Source: Siphonodentalium dalli (taxonomy: Eukaryota; Mollusca; Scaphopoda; Gadilida; Siphonodentaliidae). Taken from it: DNA of 64,000 bases. Location of the stretch: NCBI GenBank assembly GCA_032622095.1, contig CP136066.1:42673835-42737834 (forward strand). The letters run 5' to 3'. Under the pieces are notes generated by a model. That model ran no database searches. It had not been told where the DNA came from and saw only the letters and a program-made list of their open reading frames with translations. This document shows, in pieces, positions 32,600 through 42,784 of the stretch (position 1 is its first letter; each line of letters starts with the position of its first letter). The position numbers and the translations under genes are program-made.

Positions 32600-33085
32600 A
32601 AGTCAAACAAAGCCACACCAGTGTCATGTGCCGCAGCCTTTGACCAATCGTTATAAGCCGATTATATCGACTATTTCATCTGGTCTGTTATCGAACACGA
32701 ATCAACACGTATAGCGGGCAACATTCACACCCGATAATGAGGGTTCGTGGATACCACACAAAACCCATTGTTGCCCGTCGGGGTGGATAGAGTTACAATA
32801 GTGGTATACCATAACGCTATCATACGCATGTATTTCAATGGATTTATTTAAATAGTTATGTGTCGGAATGAACGCATGCCTGGCCATGATGCACAGGTGC
32901 ACTCCCATATAGAGATTTAAAGGCACACAAAGAATTCGAAGTGGGTTCATGTGAAATAAGATATTGTTTATAAAAGTCTGTAAAACAATTTACTATCATC
33001 AACAATTAAGTACATTTTAAAAATTGATCAAATTTTTTAATTTTCATTACATGTGTTAATAACTCTCCAATAACGAGATATCACA
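32600..33085. other. No gene recognised
   Basis: Upstream region of G2; the 82-codon minus frame at 32702-32950 shows no supporting features. Confidence 0.4.
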
Positions 33086-33178
33086 TACCTAAACCATTGT
33101 TATATCAATATTAATTACTGTTACAGTGACATACCTAAACCATTGTTATATCAACATTAATTACTGTTACAGTGGCAT
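33086..33178 (+). repeat. 45-bp tandem duplication
   Basis: 'acatacctaaaccattgtta' through 'ttaattactgttacagtg' occurs twice. Confidence 0.85.
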
Positions 33179-33234
33179 TACCGATGACTGATGTTAGTAG
33201 TAACATATTTATTGTGCCATGAATATAATGGATT

Positions 33235-33520
33235 AAATTACAAATTAAATATATTTATACATGTGATGGGCAACAGGGGATTGGAGTACAAGTTATGCAA
33301 CTTATTGATGATCCTCTCCCGGTATTCAGAAGCACTCATGAGGATATAGTCATGACTGATGTTCAATTTGTCGAATTTACCACACCTGGAATACACTAAG
33401 AACGAACACTCGTTGTTGTTCCATTTTGATAAAAGTCGGAACCCGATATTCCTAATTTCATATAACCCTTTCTGTGGAATATAGAGTCCGCGTTTAACCA
33501 TGTCTATACTAAAGCATCAT
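33235..33520 (-). mobile_element. LINE 3' end fragment
   Basis: Minus strand: 'cgggagaggatcatcaataa' then 'acttgtactccaatcccct', matching the 3' part of the LINE at 23640-25560. An 87-codon frame runs through it, not clearly ORF2. Confidence 0.5.
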
Positions 33521-34145
33521 TGTTGAGTAGTTATCCCATAGGAAATGTTCACATAATAAGTTCAAGAACTTATTATCTGAACATCTCCCTCAATAAATAT
33601 GGCCCCTTCTGCACTTTTATGTATCTATCGTCTGCTTTGATCACCTTAAAATCCCTCCAAATCAATAACAGACAATTCCTATATATGTACACTTATTAAC
33701 TGACTGGGAGAATCCATTCAGTAATATAGAAACGATTAACGTATTTATAATGATTTATTAACCCCGGAATGTGACCGGGGTGCAACAAAGGAGTGCAGTT
33801 TCATGTTTCAGATCGCCACGGGGTTTTTAGAAGATAATAGAGTGATATGAATTGTCACATAACCCTTTCTATACTAAATTGATTCTCATTTCCGTTATAA
33901 AAGTATATATTGGAACGGTCTATTATTCTATATAGAAAAAACAGATAATACAAGATCAGAAGGATTCACATACATTGGTGGGAATTGTTCAGATAAAAAG
34001 TGCAACAAATGGCTTATATATGGCCGACGTCGTTTGTTGAACTTACTATCTGACAAATTCCTAAGGGAACTACAGGTCAATGAGTGATTAGTATCGACAG
34101 GGTTAACATTTCCACGACTGGAGCTTCCTGGAATGTCACGAAAAC
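33521..34145. other. No gene recognised
   Basis: AT-rich. 34100-34150 holds a decayed piece of the CCCTTTCATGAC family. Confidence 0.4.
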
Positions 34146-34288
34146 CCTATACACCACGTTAGCCTTTATATATAGGGTATATACCCGCCCGCTGTACACC
34201 ACGTTAGCCTTTATATATAGGGTATACACCACCGCTGTACACCACGTTAGCCTTTATATATAGGGTATATATACCCGCCCGCTGTACA
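34146..34288 (+). repeat. ~45-bp tandem repeat, three units
   Basis: 'gtacaccacgttagccttta' plus 'tatatagggtat' at 34146, 34191 and 34237. Confidence 0.85.
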
Positions 34289-34364
34289 TGAAACCATCAC
34301 CCGAACGGAAACTGATCAAAAATCTAAACACTCATGTATTCATCCTTGTTCTATGTATGTCTTA

Positions 34365-34515
34365 AAAGGACACTATACGCCAATTTTACTAAATTTTCGG
34401 TAATAACAACGATCTAATGTTGATAATAGTAATTATATAAAACATTAATATAGAAAATAATTAAGTTGAGAATGTAAACGTTCATGCTGGTTAACAGGTT
34501 ATCATAAAATAAAAT
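34365..34515. mobile_element. Fragment of a TTAA miniature element
   Basis: Starts after TTAA (AAGGACACTATACG) and its right part is the complement of the 'aagatagcctattaacctga' region in 62123-62712. Right end missing. Confidence 0.5.
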
Positions 34516-34559
34516 TTAATAATTAAAAAAAACAACCTTTAATTTAATATTTTGATATC

Positions 34560-34685
34560 ATATATGTTCACATGTAATTTTTTGTATTAATTATTGTTTT
34601 ATTATGAATTGTATTGTTATCATGCTGTCTTTATTGGTGTTTATGCAAATAAATCGTATCGTATCATATCGTATCGCATCGTGTA
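34560..34685 (+). mobile_element. LINE 3' tail ending in ATCGT repeats
   Basis: 'tttattggtgtttatgcaaataaatcg' followed by (ATCGT)n-like units. The same tail ends the LINE at 35718-36395. Confidence 0.75.
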
Positions 34686-34794
34686 TATCTTGTACTCTCA
34701 CGACTCTGTAATATATAAATATATCGATGCGCTGAACATAAATTGAATTGGTCTTGAAATTCTGCAGTCAGTCTTTTTTTGTGGACAATATATA

Positions 34795-34915
34795 ATATGT
34801 GATATACTGTTATTATAAAATCTTATAGAACTTAGAAACGATATGTGATATACTGTTATTATAGAATCTTATAGAACTTAGAAACGATATGTGATATACT
34901 GTTAATATAAAATCG
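34795..34915 (+). repeat. 47-bp tandem repeat
   Basis: 'atatgtgatatactgttatt' through 'agaacttagaaacg' about 2.3 times. Confidence 0.85.
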
Positions 34916-35319
34916 ATACAGCGACGAATGCAGTCGGTTTGGTTATAATAAGTGAAATATGAAACCAAACCGAATGACACTTGATAGCACTTGGCATGTG
35001 ATATACCATTGTGTCCGAGTGCTAATTTCTTCACAAGTTGGTGACATCTGTCATCATGATTCCGTATGAACATGCCTGTACTGATGTTAGCACTGATAAA
35101 ACAGTTTGTAGATTTGTCGTGACTGGGCGATTGTGATAAACTGGATTGTTAAGTCGATTGATCGTCGGATAATCGGATTCATGTTTGTTACACTTCAGTA
35201 TTGTTATACAGGTATACCTGTAATGCCCTGGATAAACGGACATGGCTAATTCGAGCTTCCAAATTTGGTCTATATAAATTTGGAAGGACAAGATAGGTTG
35301 ATAAATACACGCAATGTTG
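34916..35319. other. No gene recognised
   Basis: No coding or repeat signal beyond simple AT-richness. Confidence 0.4.
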
Positions 35320-35580
35320 ATATACCGGCTTCATATGCTCTAAAAATACTTTCCATGGTCACAACCATTTTCCAGCTGTTTTAATTTTTTCGCGCATAAA
35401 TGAAACAAACGCTCTTTATATTTCCCAAATTAGGAATATACTAACACGAAACGCACTTTTCTGTTCCATGCCGTGCACATTGCGCTTGTTTGTTTGGGAA
35501 CAAACACTGTGTTCAAAGTTGTATATTTGATGACTTCAATGCGTCTTTCTATGACATATTCAAGTATCATATTAGAGTTA
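35320..35580 (+). repeat. Dispersed repeat R, copy 3
   Basis: Aligns with 31510-31770; the second motif is changed to 'aaacgcacttttctg'. Confidence 0.8.
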
Positions 35581-35717
35581 TTCCTCTTGTATATTATTAC
35601 TTTTTGTATTTCGTTTCCCCTTGTTGGTTAATTTTTCTCTCACTAAATTGTTAGAATGCGAAGCGCTTATATGATCAGCGTAATCTAAGTCTGTAAAAAT
35701 ATACAGGTTCCATTAAA

Positions 35718-36395
35718 TAACCAAATATATATAGTATCATTAGAAATCTCAAGTGTAAGCTCCAGGAAGAACATGTGAAAGAATTCAAGAGAACTATATT
35801 TGATGACTCTAAACGAGATGGCCATAAAAATAAACTCAGAACATATAGATTGTTTAAAAATGATTATATCATAGAGACTTACTTAATAAAGACAACATCT
35901 TTAAAAGATAGGATCAGTTTTCCAAAACTCCGTGTTAGTGATCACAAACTCGCTATTGAAAAAGGTAGACATCATCAGCCTATAACTAAGGAAGGGAAGA
36001 AACTGTACCTTAAAAGCAGGACCGGTTCTGATATAGAAAATGAGTATCATTTCATTATGGAATGTCCACACTATTGCGATCTCAGAGATGAACTTTTCCA
36101 AATTGTTGGTAGATATCACAGCTATTTTACAAGTATGTCAAACGATCAGAAATTTAATCTTGTAATGAAAAATGATAACCCTGAAATAAGCAGCAAAATC
36201 AGCAACGTGGTCCGGCGCTTCTTTGATAAGCGTTCTGAATGAATATAATGCTTGCCATCACACAATCAAATACACATGCCATGTTCACATGTAATTGTTT
36301 ATTAATTGTTAATTGTTTTATTATGATTTGTATTGTTAGCATACTGCCTTTATTGGTGTTTATGCAAATAAATCGTATCGTATCGTATTCAAACA
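35718..36395 (+). mobile_element. 5'-truncated LINE with ORF2 C-terminus and ATCGT tail
   Basis: An open frame from about 35718 to the stop at 36240-36242 includes KLRTYRLFKNDYIIETYL, KLAIEKGRHHQP and IENEYHFIMECPHYCDLRDE, then ISNVVRRFFDKR. This is the C-terminal tail of a LINE ORF2 with its knuckle partly decayed (two expected cysteines absent). It is followed by a 3' UTR and the tail 'aaataaatcgtatcgtatcg'. Related pieces of the same C-terminus lie at 40130-40260 and 50296-50430 ahead of genes B and D. Confidence 0.8.
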
Positions 36396-36399
36396 TTCG

Positions 36400-36880
36400 G
36401 AGGACTATTGTAATGAGTCGCGTCCGTCCGTCGGATGCGTCCGCCCCCTTGTCCGGAATGTTAGCTTGAGCAAATTTTAAACAGAATGTCTTGATACATG
36501 ATGAGATGGTTCACATATGTGAAGACACAGGAAAAGTTCGAATTTGTCACGGTCCGATGAATTTTAACGGAGTTATGCCCTATTTTCGACTTCGAAATAT
36601 ATCTGAATCCGGGGGTTGTCTGGATGGAACAGAATTTCTTGATATTTGGTGTGCGCTTCACATTTGAGAAGGCGCAGAGTAAGTTTGAATTTGGTCACGG
36701 TTCCATGATTTCTACTTAGAAATCGCTGTTTTCGAGTTGTCTGTATATAACTTGAGTAACACATTCAACAGAATTTCTTGATATTTGGTATGTGCTTCAC
36801 ATTTGAGAAGATGCAGGCCAAGTTATTTTTGACGGAGCTGTTCCACCTTTCTCGACTTCCACCTATATAGCTCATTTCGG
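36400..36880. repeat. Dispersed repeat with internal duplication
   Basis: 'acagaatttcttgatatttg' plus 'tgtgcttcacatttgagaag' occurs twice (about 36628 and 36768). Related to 690-1030. No coding. Confidence 0.7.
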
Positions 36881-36960
36881 GGGACATGCATGGGGTCTGT
36901 GACCTTTTTATTCTCCTTTGTGATGAATATTTTTCAATTGTTCGATTTGTTTTCAGTATT

Positions 36961-37369
36961 TTGAGTTAACATTGAGTTAACTATGGAATGCTTTCGCGAA
37001 TTCACGACAAGTATTGCACATGCTGATATTTCTATTAGGATTGCACTCAACCATCCAAAGAGCGTAAACGTGAACTTAAAACATAATTAGTGGTGATTAC
37101 TCGCATCGTAATTAATAACTGAGTATAATTGAAAGCCGCCGAACAACAGATGTTGCCGGCTAAAACCCGTTCGAGGGATAAGTCCCTAAAATAATCGGCT
37201 TAATCATCCAAGTAGATTGTAAACAGCCATGGGATACGATAGGACATGACACGTTTATTACATCCGTAAACTATATAACGGGAAACGTGCATGTTACCAT
37301 CATTACACATCGCTTACCCACGAACCAGTCTAAAACAGAAGCAGCCGACAGTTAGATTATCCCGCAGCT
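36961..37369 (+). promoter_or_regulatory. Conserved promoter block of gene A
   Basis: About 400 bp nearly identical upstream of all six array genes. Landmarks: 'ctttcgcgaattcacgaca', 'ggtgattactcgcatcgtaa', 'gccgccgaacaacagatgtt', 'gattgtaaacagcc' (contains TGTAAACA, a forkhead-type site by sequence), and TATATAA at 37272-37278, 98 nt before the ATG. A start about 30 nt after the TATA gives a leader of about 65 nt. Confidence 0.65.
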
Positions 37370-37753
37370 ATGGTCTCCAGCATTCAAAGCAACACGAGAA
37401 AGTCAAGATCGTGCAACACACTTCACGAGGCAAACAGAAGGTTTCAAAGATCTTGCGAACAGGTTATTGTCTTGAATAATAGATTGTGGAGTATGGAGAT
37501 ACGATACCAAAGAACACAGTCGGGGCTGAAGACAGGGTTTTATTACAACCTAAGAATGCGCATGGCGGTACTGGAGGGTGTCCGGAACATGTACATCGAG
37601 TACGCCAAGAAGAAGGCCAATCAGATCGTTCACATGCGGATCCTCGAACGCGCCGTTATGGAGAGATGCCCGGAGGACCGAGTCCTGGTGGAGCGAGTCG
37701 TGGAGAACCGAGTCCTGGTGGAGCGAGTTCCGATGATCGAGAACGCACTCTGA
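37370..37753 (+). CDS. Family gene A (array copy 1)
   Basis: A 127-residue intronless gene; ATG in context GCAGCTATGG. N-terminus basic and Ser/Arg-rich (residues 1-17), then the family core, about residues 20-95: EANRRFQRSCEQVIVLNN, RLWSMEIRYQRTQSG, FYYNLRMRMAVLEGVRNMYI, EYAKKKANQIVHMRILERAV. The core should form two long amphipathic helices; no signal peptide or membrane segment. The C-terminus holds two copies of a ten-residue RVLVERV-type repeat encoded by a 30-bp DNA repeat, then PMIENAL. An upstream ATG at 37291 lies too near the TATA to be in the mRNA and is in another frame. Function unknown; multicopy, intronless structure with a histone-like 3' signal suggests replication-linked or bulk expression (inference). 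Confidence 0.85.
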   Translation: MVSSIQSNTRKSRSCNTLHEANRRFQRSCEQVIVLNNRLWSMEIRYQRTQSGLKTGFYYNLRMRMAVLEGVRNMYIEYAKKKANQIVHMRILERAVMERCPEDRVLVERVVENRVLVERVPMIENAL

Positions 37754-37863
37754 ACAATGACGTCACTCTGCAGGGAACCAGACCGAGAATGCCAAACTGA
37801 TGTGATGGTATCAGGCCCACAAAAAAAAAAACGAACGGACCTACTGGGGTCCAGAAAACAAAC

Positions 37864-37914
37864 GGTCCTTCTCAGGACCACAAAACGTTTAACGAGAGCT
37901 TCTGAAAATTGCTA
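37864..37914 (+). terminator. Histone-type 3' stem-loop and downstream element, gene A
   Basis: GGTCCTTCTCAGGACC at 37864-37879 is a perfect 6-bp stem with a TCTC loop, fitting the histone consensus GGYYYT-TYTN-ARRRCC, 110 nt after the stop, followed by ACAAAA. The downstream block reads TTTAACGAGAGCTTCTG (one base differs from the AAAGAG of its sisters). No AATAAA follows nearby. Confidence 0.7.
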
Positions 37915-38395
37915 GATCTATACAATCATGTCAATATCTATACTATGATGTATATCTACCGCCCCGGCAACTTTGGTCAAAAATTTCAATTATTGGAAAT
38001 TTCATGCCTGACAAAACATTAGTTGGAAATTTAAAACCACATATATAGGTTTAAATTGTTTCTTTGTTTGATTTTCCAACTAGTTATTAGTGGGGGAATA
38101 TCCCATTTCAATTAGCCTGATACTTACTCAAATCATTGACCACTATACCAACATGGCACAAGTTCCGTGTACATAGGGCCAACCATAATTAACCACGTCA
38201 GTGTGCAACAATCATGTTGTCTTCATACATTGAGTGTGCATTCTCCACATAACTGAGGTCACGGCACTAAATTATACAAGGTTGTGTCTTGCATAAATGA
38301 AATATTACACTTCTATTTGTACTCTAAATTGTTTCTAATATATCTAATGCAGATTAGCCAATGCTATGCGACCATCAGTCACGACATGCATGTAA
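37915..38395. other. 3' flank of gene A, no gene
   Basis: Up to about 38100 it matches the 3' flanks of copies B to E ('gttggaaatttcatgcctga'); then unique AT-rich sequence. Confidence 0.6.
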
Positions 38396-38399
38396 GCGC

Positions 38400-39350
38400 A
38401 TAAGGACGAAATATGTAATTTTCTATAAATTTGCCGCCATTTTGACTGCCATCATAAACCATAGTAACCGTTTTGGACCCAACTGAGATTGCGTCTTATA
38501 AACAATACTTCCGCTTGTTCAATTCACATTAAAATAAGGCTAGGAACCAATACTGAGTTTTCTGTGAACTTTCACACCAATTTCTGTAAGATCATTTTGT
38601 TAGATAGATAGATAATTTATTGGCAAAATTGCATTAAATATACAAGAATACAGGAAATACAAAATTAATCATAAATAGAATTGAATCGTCAAATGCATAA
38701 GATCAGTTTTACTTGCCCAGTTGAGGGTCAGCAAGATATGCATATATGACGATCCACATCATGCTGACTCCCAAATGGGGTGCACTCAGCCTGGGGTTGG
38801 CATAACCTCGTGAGTGGCTGTCTTCCTGCCAACCCCATCATAATTTGTATTGTGTCAACTCCGGTTATGTCAACGATTAAATGTAATAGTTAGTATATAG
38901 CAGACATATGTATATGCATATGCTCTTCTTTGACGGACCCGAGGGAGTGCATGTGGCATGTGATTGTTAAAGATTGGAAGCGGCTGAGACCAAAAGGCAC
39001 ACACAGTATTGAGCAAATGATCATACAATATGAATATTAAGAAAAACAAAGCACAATTTGTCACATGCTCAAAACAATAGAAAGGGATATTATATGAGTT
39101 ATTAGTGAAAACAATCGTATTTTCCCCATGCCGATCGCCATTTTGGCAGCCATCTTTCTAATCGAGTGCCAATTTTCTTACAAACAGTAGTATAATGTAA
39201 TAGCATCCAAATAATATATAACTTTGCATACATTTGATGAAATATGTTTTCGAACAAAACTTATTAATCTGACTTAGCTCATAGTCTATACTACGGCGGC
39301 CACGTTGGACGCCATCTTGGGTTATCGAAAATGCTCAGGGTTGAGAATTC
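38400..39350 (-). repeat. Dispersed repeat D1, copy 3 (inverted, interrupted)
   Basis: Minus-strand landmarks of D1 at 38425-38480 and 39120-39340, split by a LINE 3' end (38600-38885, minus) with a (GATA)n tail at 38606-38622 and a 'ttggcaggaagacagccact' block. Confidence 0.6.
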
Positions 39351-39569
39351 CACACCCACCTAGAAATTGATGCACACACCACCAGAATCACAATCATAGA
39401 GATTTTTTTTTTACAGAAATTCTTTACCCCCCCCCCCCCCCCCCCATTGTTCCCGGATTACTACACTACATTATAATTACTTGAATTGCACCGACTACTA
39501 AATTTCACAATCGTAAGATAACGTATCGACTATGCCATCAATACTATGGAACGTATTTATCCAGCCAAT
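39351..39569. other. No gene; T and C homopolymer runs
   Basis: Long C run at 39427-39446. Confidence 0.5.
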
Positions 39570-39712
39570 ATATAGAGGATGTACAACGATTCCCCAGTTT
39601 ATAGCGGAATTTACAAAACAAGTACGTATGCACCGAGCCTTTGGCGAGGTCCAAACCGAATTTACTGGGCGAGTTTTGTAAATTCCGCTATTAACTGGGA
39701 ACGAGTTGTAGA
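39570..39712. repeat. Long hairpin H3 with GAGCCTTTGGCGAG centre
   Basis: Arms around 'agcggaatttacaaaac' / 'gttttgtaaattccgct' with a centre containing CCGAGCCTTTGGCGAGG. Confidence 0.8.
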
Positions 39713-40079
39713 TTCTATTTATTACATAATCAATACCTCGACAAAACATACTTAAATCAACAAATGGGATGCGAAACTAACATTGGCTTCTATAAGGCAT
39801 GCGATGATGTTTCACGTATTATAACTATATATGTGCGTTGTTTGTCCGTGTAAAGAAATAGTCCCAGATAAATAAAGACTCTTTGACGTATATAGTGGCG
39901 TATATTTAATGACATAGCTTTTCAAAATCTTCAATCATTATAGTATGTTGGAAAAATATTGGAAGCCATAGTATTTTGAGACGTAGCGTACGGCCGACAA
40001 ACCGGAAGTCAAAAGTCACCTGGCACTATTTCCTGTTATTAAACGAACGTTTAATATATCACAATTTATATAATGGGTT
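39713..40079. other. No gene recognised
   Basis: AT-rich, no coding signal. Confidence 0.4.
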
Positions 40080-40330
40080 TATTGAATGGATTAACGGTAG
40101 GATAATTTAATAAATTAAAATATTGAATGGTGCATTCATAAACTTAAATGATAATCAAACGTTCTTATTCTTATTGCAAAATGATTATACAGAAACATGT
40201 AACATAATCTGCAACATGGTCCGGGAATTTCTCCAAAAAAAAAAGGTCAAGCACACCTGACATGAGCGCTTGGTATAGGTTTTATGTAAATTCTTACATA
40301 TTTGTTAATTTTGGGGATACTAGGGATTAA
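40080..40330 (+). mobile_element. LINE ORF2 C-terminal remnant upstream of gene B
   Basis: 'gataatcaaacgttcttatt' to 'acatggtccgggaatttctcc' still reads as ...CNIICNMVREFLQ in one frame, matching SNVVRRFFD of the LINE at 35718-36395, and aligns with 50290-50480 upstream of gene D. It is part of the duplicated unit. Confidence 0.6.
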
Positions 40331-40371
40331 CTGAATCGGGTTATCGATTGTTTGCATGGATCACAAATAAT

Positions 40372-40510
40372 TCAATTCAATTCTTTAATCTCGATAAACC
40401 AATATACATGGCATTTGAGATACATAAATATAAATACAAATAAATGACAAAAGCACATAATTCGCACTCACTGGGATTCGAACCAGCTGGACGGCTCATG
40501 TTAGTCTAAA
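40372..40510 (-). mobile_element. tRNA-derived SINE-like fragment
   Basis: Minus strand carries GGTTCGAATCCC, a polymerase III B-box, followed by an AT-rich body and a tail of 'attgaattgaatt'. The T-arm stem is imperfect and no convincing A-box or full cloverleaf is seen, so it is not called a tRNA gene. Confidence 0.4.
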
Positions 40511-40609
40511 GTAGCGTTCATACGAATCCGTTATAATAGTCCGCAAGTCGCGATGACACTATATATTCGTTGTCTGCATTAATCCGTTGATGACAAACAT
40601 GACATGTAG

Positions 40610-40935
40610 GAACATCGTGCAGAATTATTAAGTTTAAGCTTATAATAAACGCCCTTTATTGCCTTTTTAAAGTCATTTGAGGACAACGGGACATATCCCG
40701 TGACATTTCCCATGCCAAGTTATCTCTGTTCATCAATTTCCCCACATATTTATGAGCTGATAATAAGCGTTCTTTATTAATCATGCAATCTATCAGTTTC
40801 CCTTTAAGTTATCTGATGTAAAAGGCGCTTATCCCATGACACTCCTCTGGCCATGTGACCAATGTATACCAATTTTCCTATATATATTCTAAGCTGATAA
40901 GAAACGCTCTTTATGGCTCATGTATGCCTCTTTAA
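40610..40935 (+). repeat. ~130-bp satellite-like repeat with AACGCTCTTTAT
   Basis: Three units with 'gagctgataa(t/g)aa(g/a)cg(c/t)tctttat' spaced about 130 bp. The same units occur at 61800-62860. Confidence 0.75.
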
Positions 40936-41126
40936 GTCGTCTGCGCGGTCAAACATGGCTGGATACAGATATGAAATGCAGGAAAATACCGTCATCGTTG
41001 CAAAGATGATAACGACATAAAGAAAGCCGATAAACGGTGCGCGGAGTTTGTCCGGAATTTATGACGAACGTCTTTTGAAAAGGTAACGCATTATATCGGT
41101 TAAAATATCGCGTTGATATCCTTTAA

Positions 41127-41524
41127 CAATTTCAGTGCCAGGTCCGATTTTTGTATCAACCAATATACCCTGTGCCAATGCATTCTCTTATATATGCGAG
41201 TCGACCATAGGTCACCTCGCATATATAAGAGAATGCATTGGCCTAACAAATTTTCATCATTTGTTATTATTTTTTACAATTTTAATATTTTTTTCTTGTA
41301 TTCTTTAACAGACTTATTTTGTAGGTTTAGTGCTAGGGAATCTTACGTTTTTCATGGGCATCAAAATTATTACTATGAATACTTGGTGATGGTTTATGAG
41401 TTATATCATCCCCCTAAGGTTTTATCCAGTTTGTTTTTAAATTCGCTATAGCATACCAAAAAAAGGGCCGATTTTACAGACCGTAAATTAGGGCCGATGA
41501 GATCGGCCCCTAGCACTGAAAGGG
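41127..41524. mobile_element. TTAA-flanked element (TTTCAGTGCCAGG family), copy 1
   Basis: Ends (C/T)..TTTCAGTGCCAGG / CTAGCACTGAAAGGG, flanked by TTAA at 41123-41126 and 41525-41528. Shares the 'gcattctcttatatatgcga' palindrome with the CCCTTTCATGAC family, and internal sequence with 60388-60948. Confidence 0.8.
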
Positions 41525-41529
41525 TTAAA

Positions 41530-41890
41530 ACGCGTTATACCTCAGGTCGTCTCGTACCGATTGGCCTGAAAATGTGTATGTCGTATTCTAAGATGTGCAT
41601 CAGGACTTTGGGCTCAATCGGACACGAGGGTGGTATATTTTTAACGCGCCAAAATCCAGATTAATACACAGTCACATACAGACAAACATTGGGCTTTGAT
41701 ATTGATATATACTTTTTGTTATTGTGTCATCGGTCGAGTGTGAACGTGTTATGTAATTAAACTGTTATCTTCTATCGTATACATTTTATGATTTATTTTA
41801 TTAAAACTTTTGTTCTAATTGTACCGTCACAATCTTGTATTTTGTAACTTATATATTTTTTTAATTGTTTAATGATATCTCAACCCTTCA
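41530..41890. other. Dispersed repeat and LINE 3' UTR-like tail
   Basis: 41660-41890 aligns with 47568-47700, 50500-50640 and 57311-57440 ('gttatgtaattaaactgtta'), the LINE-derived left part of the duplicated gene unit. Confidence 0.6.
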
Positions 41891-41893
41891 ATG

Positions 41894-42266
41894 CTTTCGC
41901 GAATTCACGACAAGACTTTAGTATTTCACATGTTGATATTTCCATCAGGATTGCACTGAACTATCAAAAGATCGTAAACGTGAACCGAAAACATAATTAG
42001 TGGTGATTACTCGCATCGTAATTAATAACTGAGTATAATTGAAAGCCGCCGAACAACAGTTGTTGCCGGCTAAAACACGTTCGAGGGATAAGTCCCTAGA
42101 ACAATCGTCTTAATCACCCAAGCGGATTGTAAACAGCCGCGGGATACGATAGGACATGCCACGTATATTACATCCGTAAACTATATAACGGGAAACGTGT
42201 ATGTTACCATCATTACATATCGCTTACCTACGAACCAGTCTAAAACAGTTAGATTATCCAGCAGCC
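41894..42266 (+). promoter_or_regulatory. Conserved promoter block of gene B
   Basis: Same order of motifs as gene A; TATATAA at 42182-42188, 85 nt before the ATG because 13 nt of leader are deleted. Confidence 0.65.
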
Positions 42267-42620
42267 ATGGTCTCTAGCATTCAAAGAAACACGAGAAAGT
42301 CAAGATCTTTCAACACACTTCAGGAGGCAAACAGAAGGTTTCAAAGATCTTGCGAACAGGTTATTATCTTGAATAACAGATTATGGAGTATGGAGGTCCG
42401 CTACCAAAGAGCACAGTCGGGGCCGAAGAAAGGGTTTTATTACAACCTAAGAATGCGCATGGCGGTGCTGGAGGGTGTCCGGAACATGTACATCGAGTAC
42501 GCCAAGAGGAAGGCCAATCAGATCGTTCACATGCGGATCCTCGAACGCGCTGTTATGGAGAGATGTCCGGAGGACCGAGTCCTGGTGGAGCGAGTTCCGA
42601 TGATCGAGAACGCCTTGTGA
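42267..42620 (+). CDS. Family gene B (array copy 2)
   Basis: 117 residues from ATG 42267 in a strong context (GCAGCCATGG). An in-frame ATG at 42201 would add 22 residues, but it lies only about 20 nt after the TATA box and so is probably not transcribed; the frame link is caused by the 13-nt leader deletion. Core intact (RRFQRSCEQVIILNNRLWSM, NLRMRMAVLEGVRNMYIEYA). Differs from A by F for C at residue 15 and by a single RVLVERV unit before PMIENAL. Stop TGA then a 9-nt longer path to TGACGTCA. Confidence 0.85.
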   Translation: MVSSIQRNTRKSRSFNTLQEANRRFQRSCEQVIILNNRLWSMEVRYQRAQSGPKKGFYYNLRMRMAVLEGVRNMYIEYAKRKANQIVHMRILERAVMERCPEDRVLVERVPMIENAL

Positions 42621-42732
42621 ACAAATTGAATGACGTCACTCTGCAAGGAACCAGACCGAGAATGCCAAACTGATGTGATGGTATCAGGTCCACAAAACAA
42701 ACGAACGGACCTACTCGGTCCACAAAACAAAC

Positions 42733-42784
42733 GGTCCTTCTCAGGACCACAAAATATTTAAAGAGAGCTTATGAAAATTGCTAG
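42733..42784 (+). terminator. Histone-type 3' stem-loop and downstream element, gene B
   Basis: GGTCCTTCTCAGGACC at 42733-42748, 112 nt after the stop; then ACAAAATAT and TTTAAAGAGAGCTTATG (42756-42772) and AAAATTGCTAG. Confidence 0.75.

Noticed and set aside
40470-40500. tRNA gene on the minus strand (GGTTCGAATCCC)
   Set aside because: Only a B-box is present; the T stem is imperfect and no cloverleaf can be built, so a SINE remnant is more likely.
42201-42266. 22-residue N-terminal extension of gene B from an upstream in-frame ATG
   Set aside because: The ATG is only about 20 nt after the TATA box and is out of frame in the sister copies; the frame link is a 13-nt deletion in the leader.
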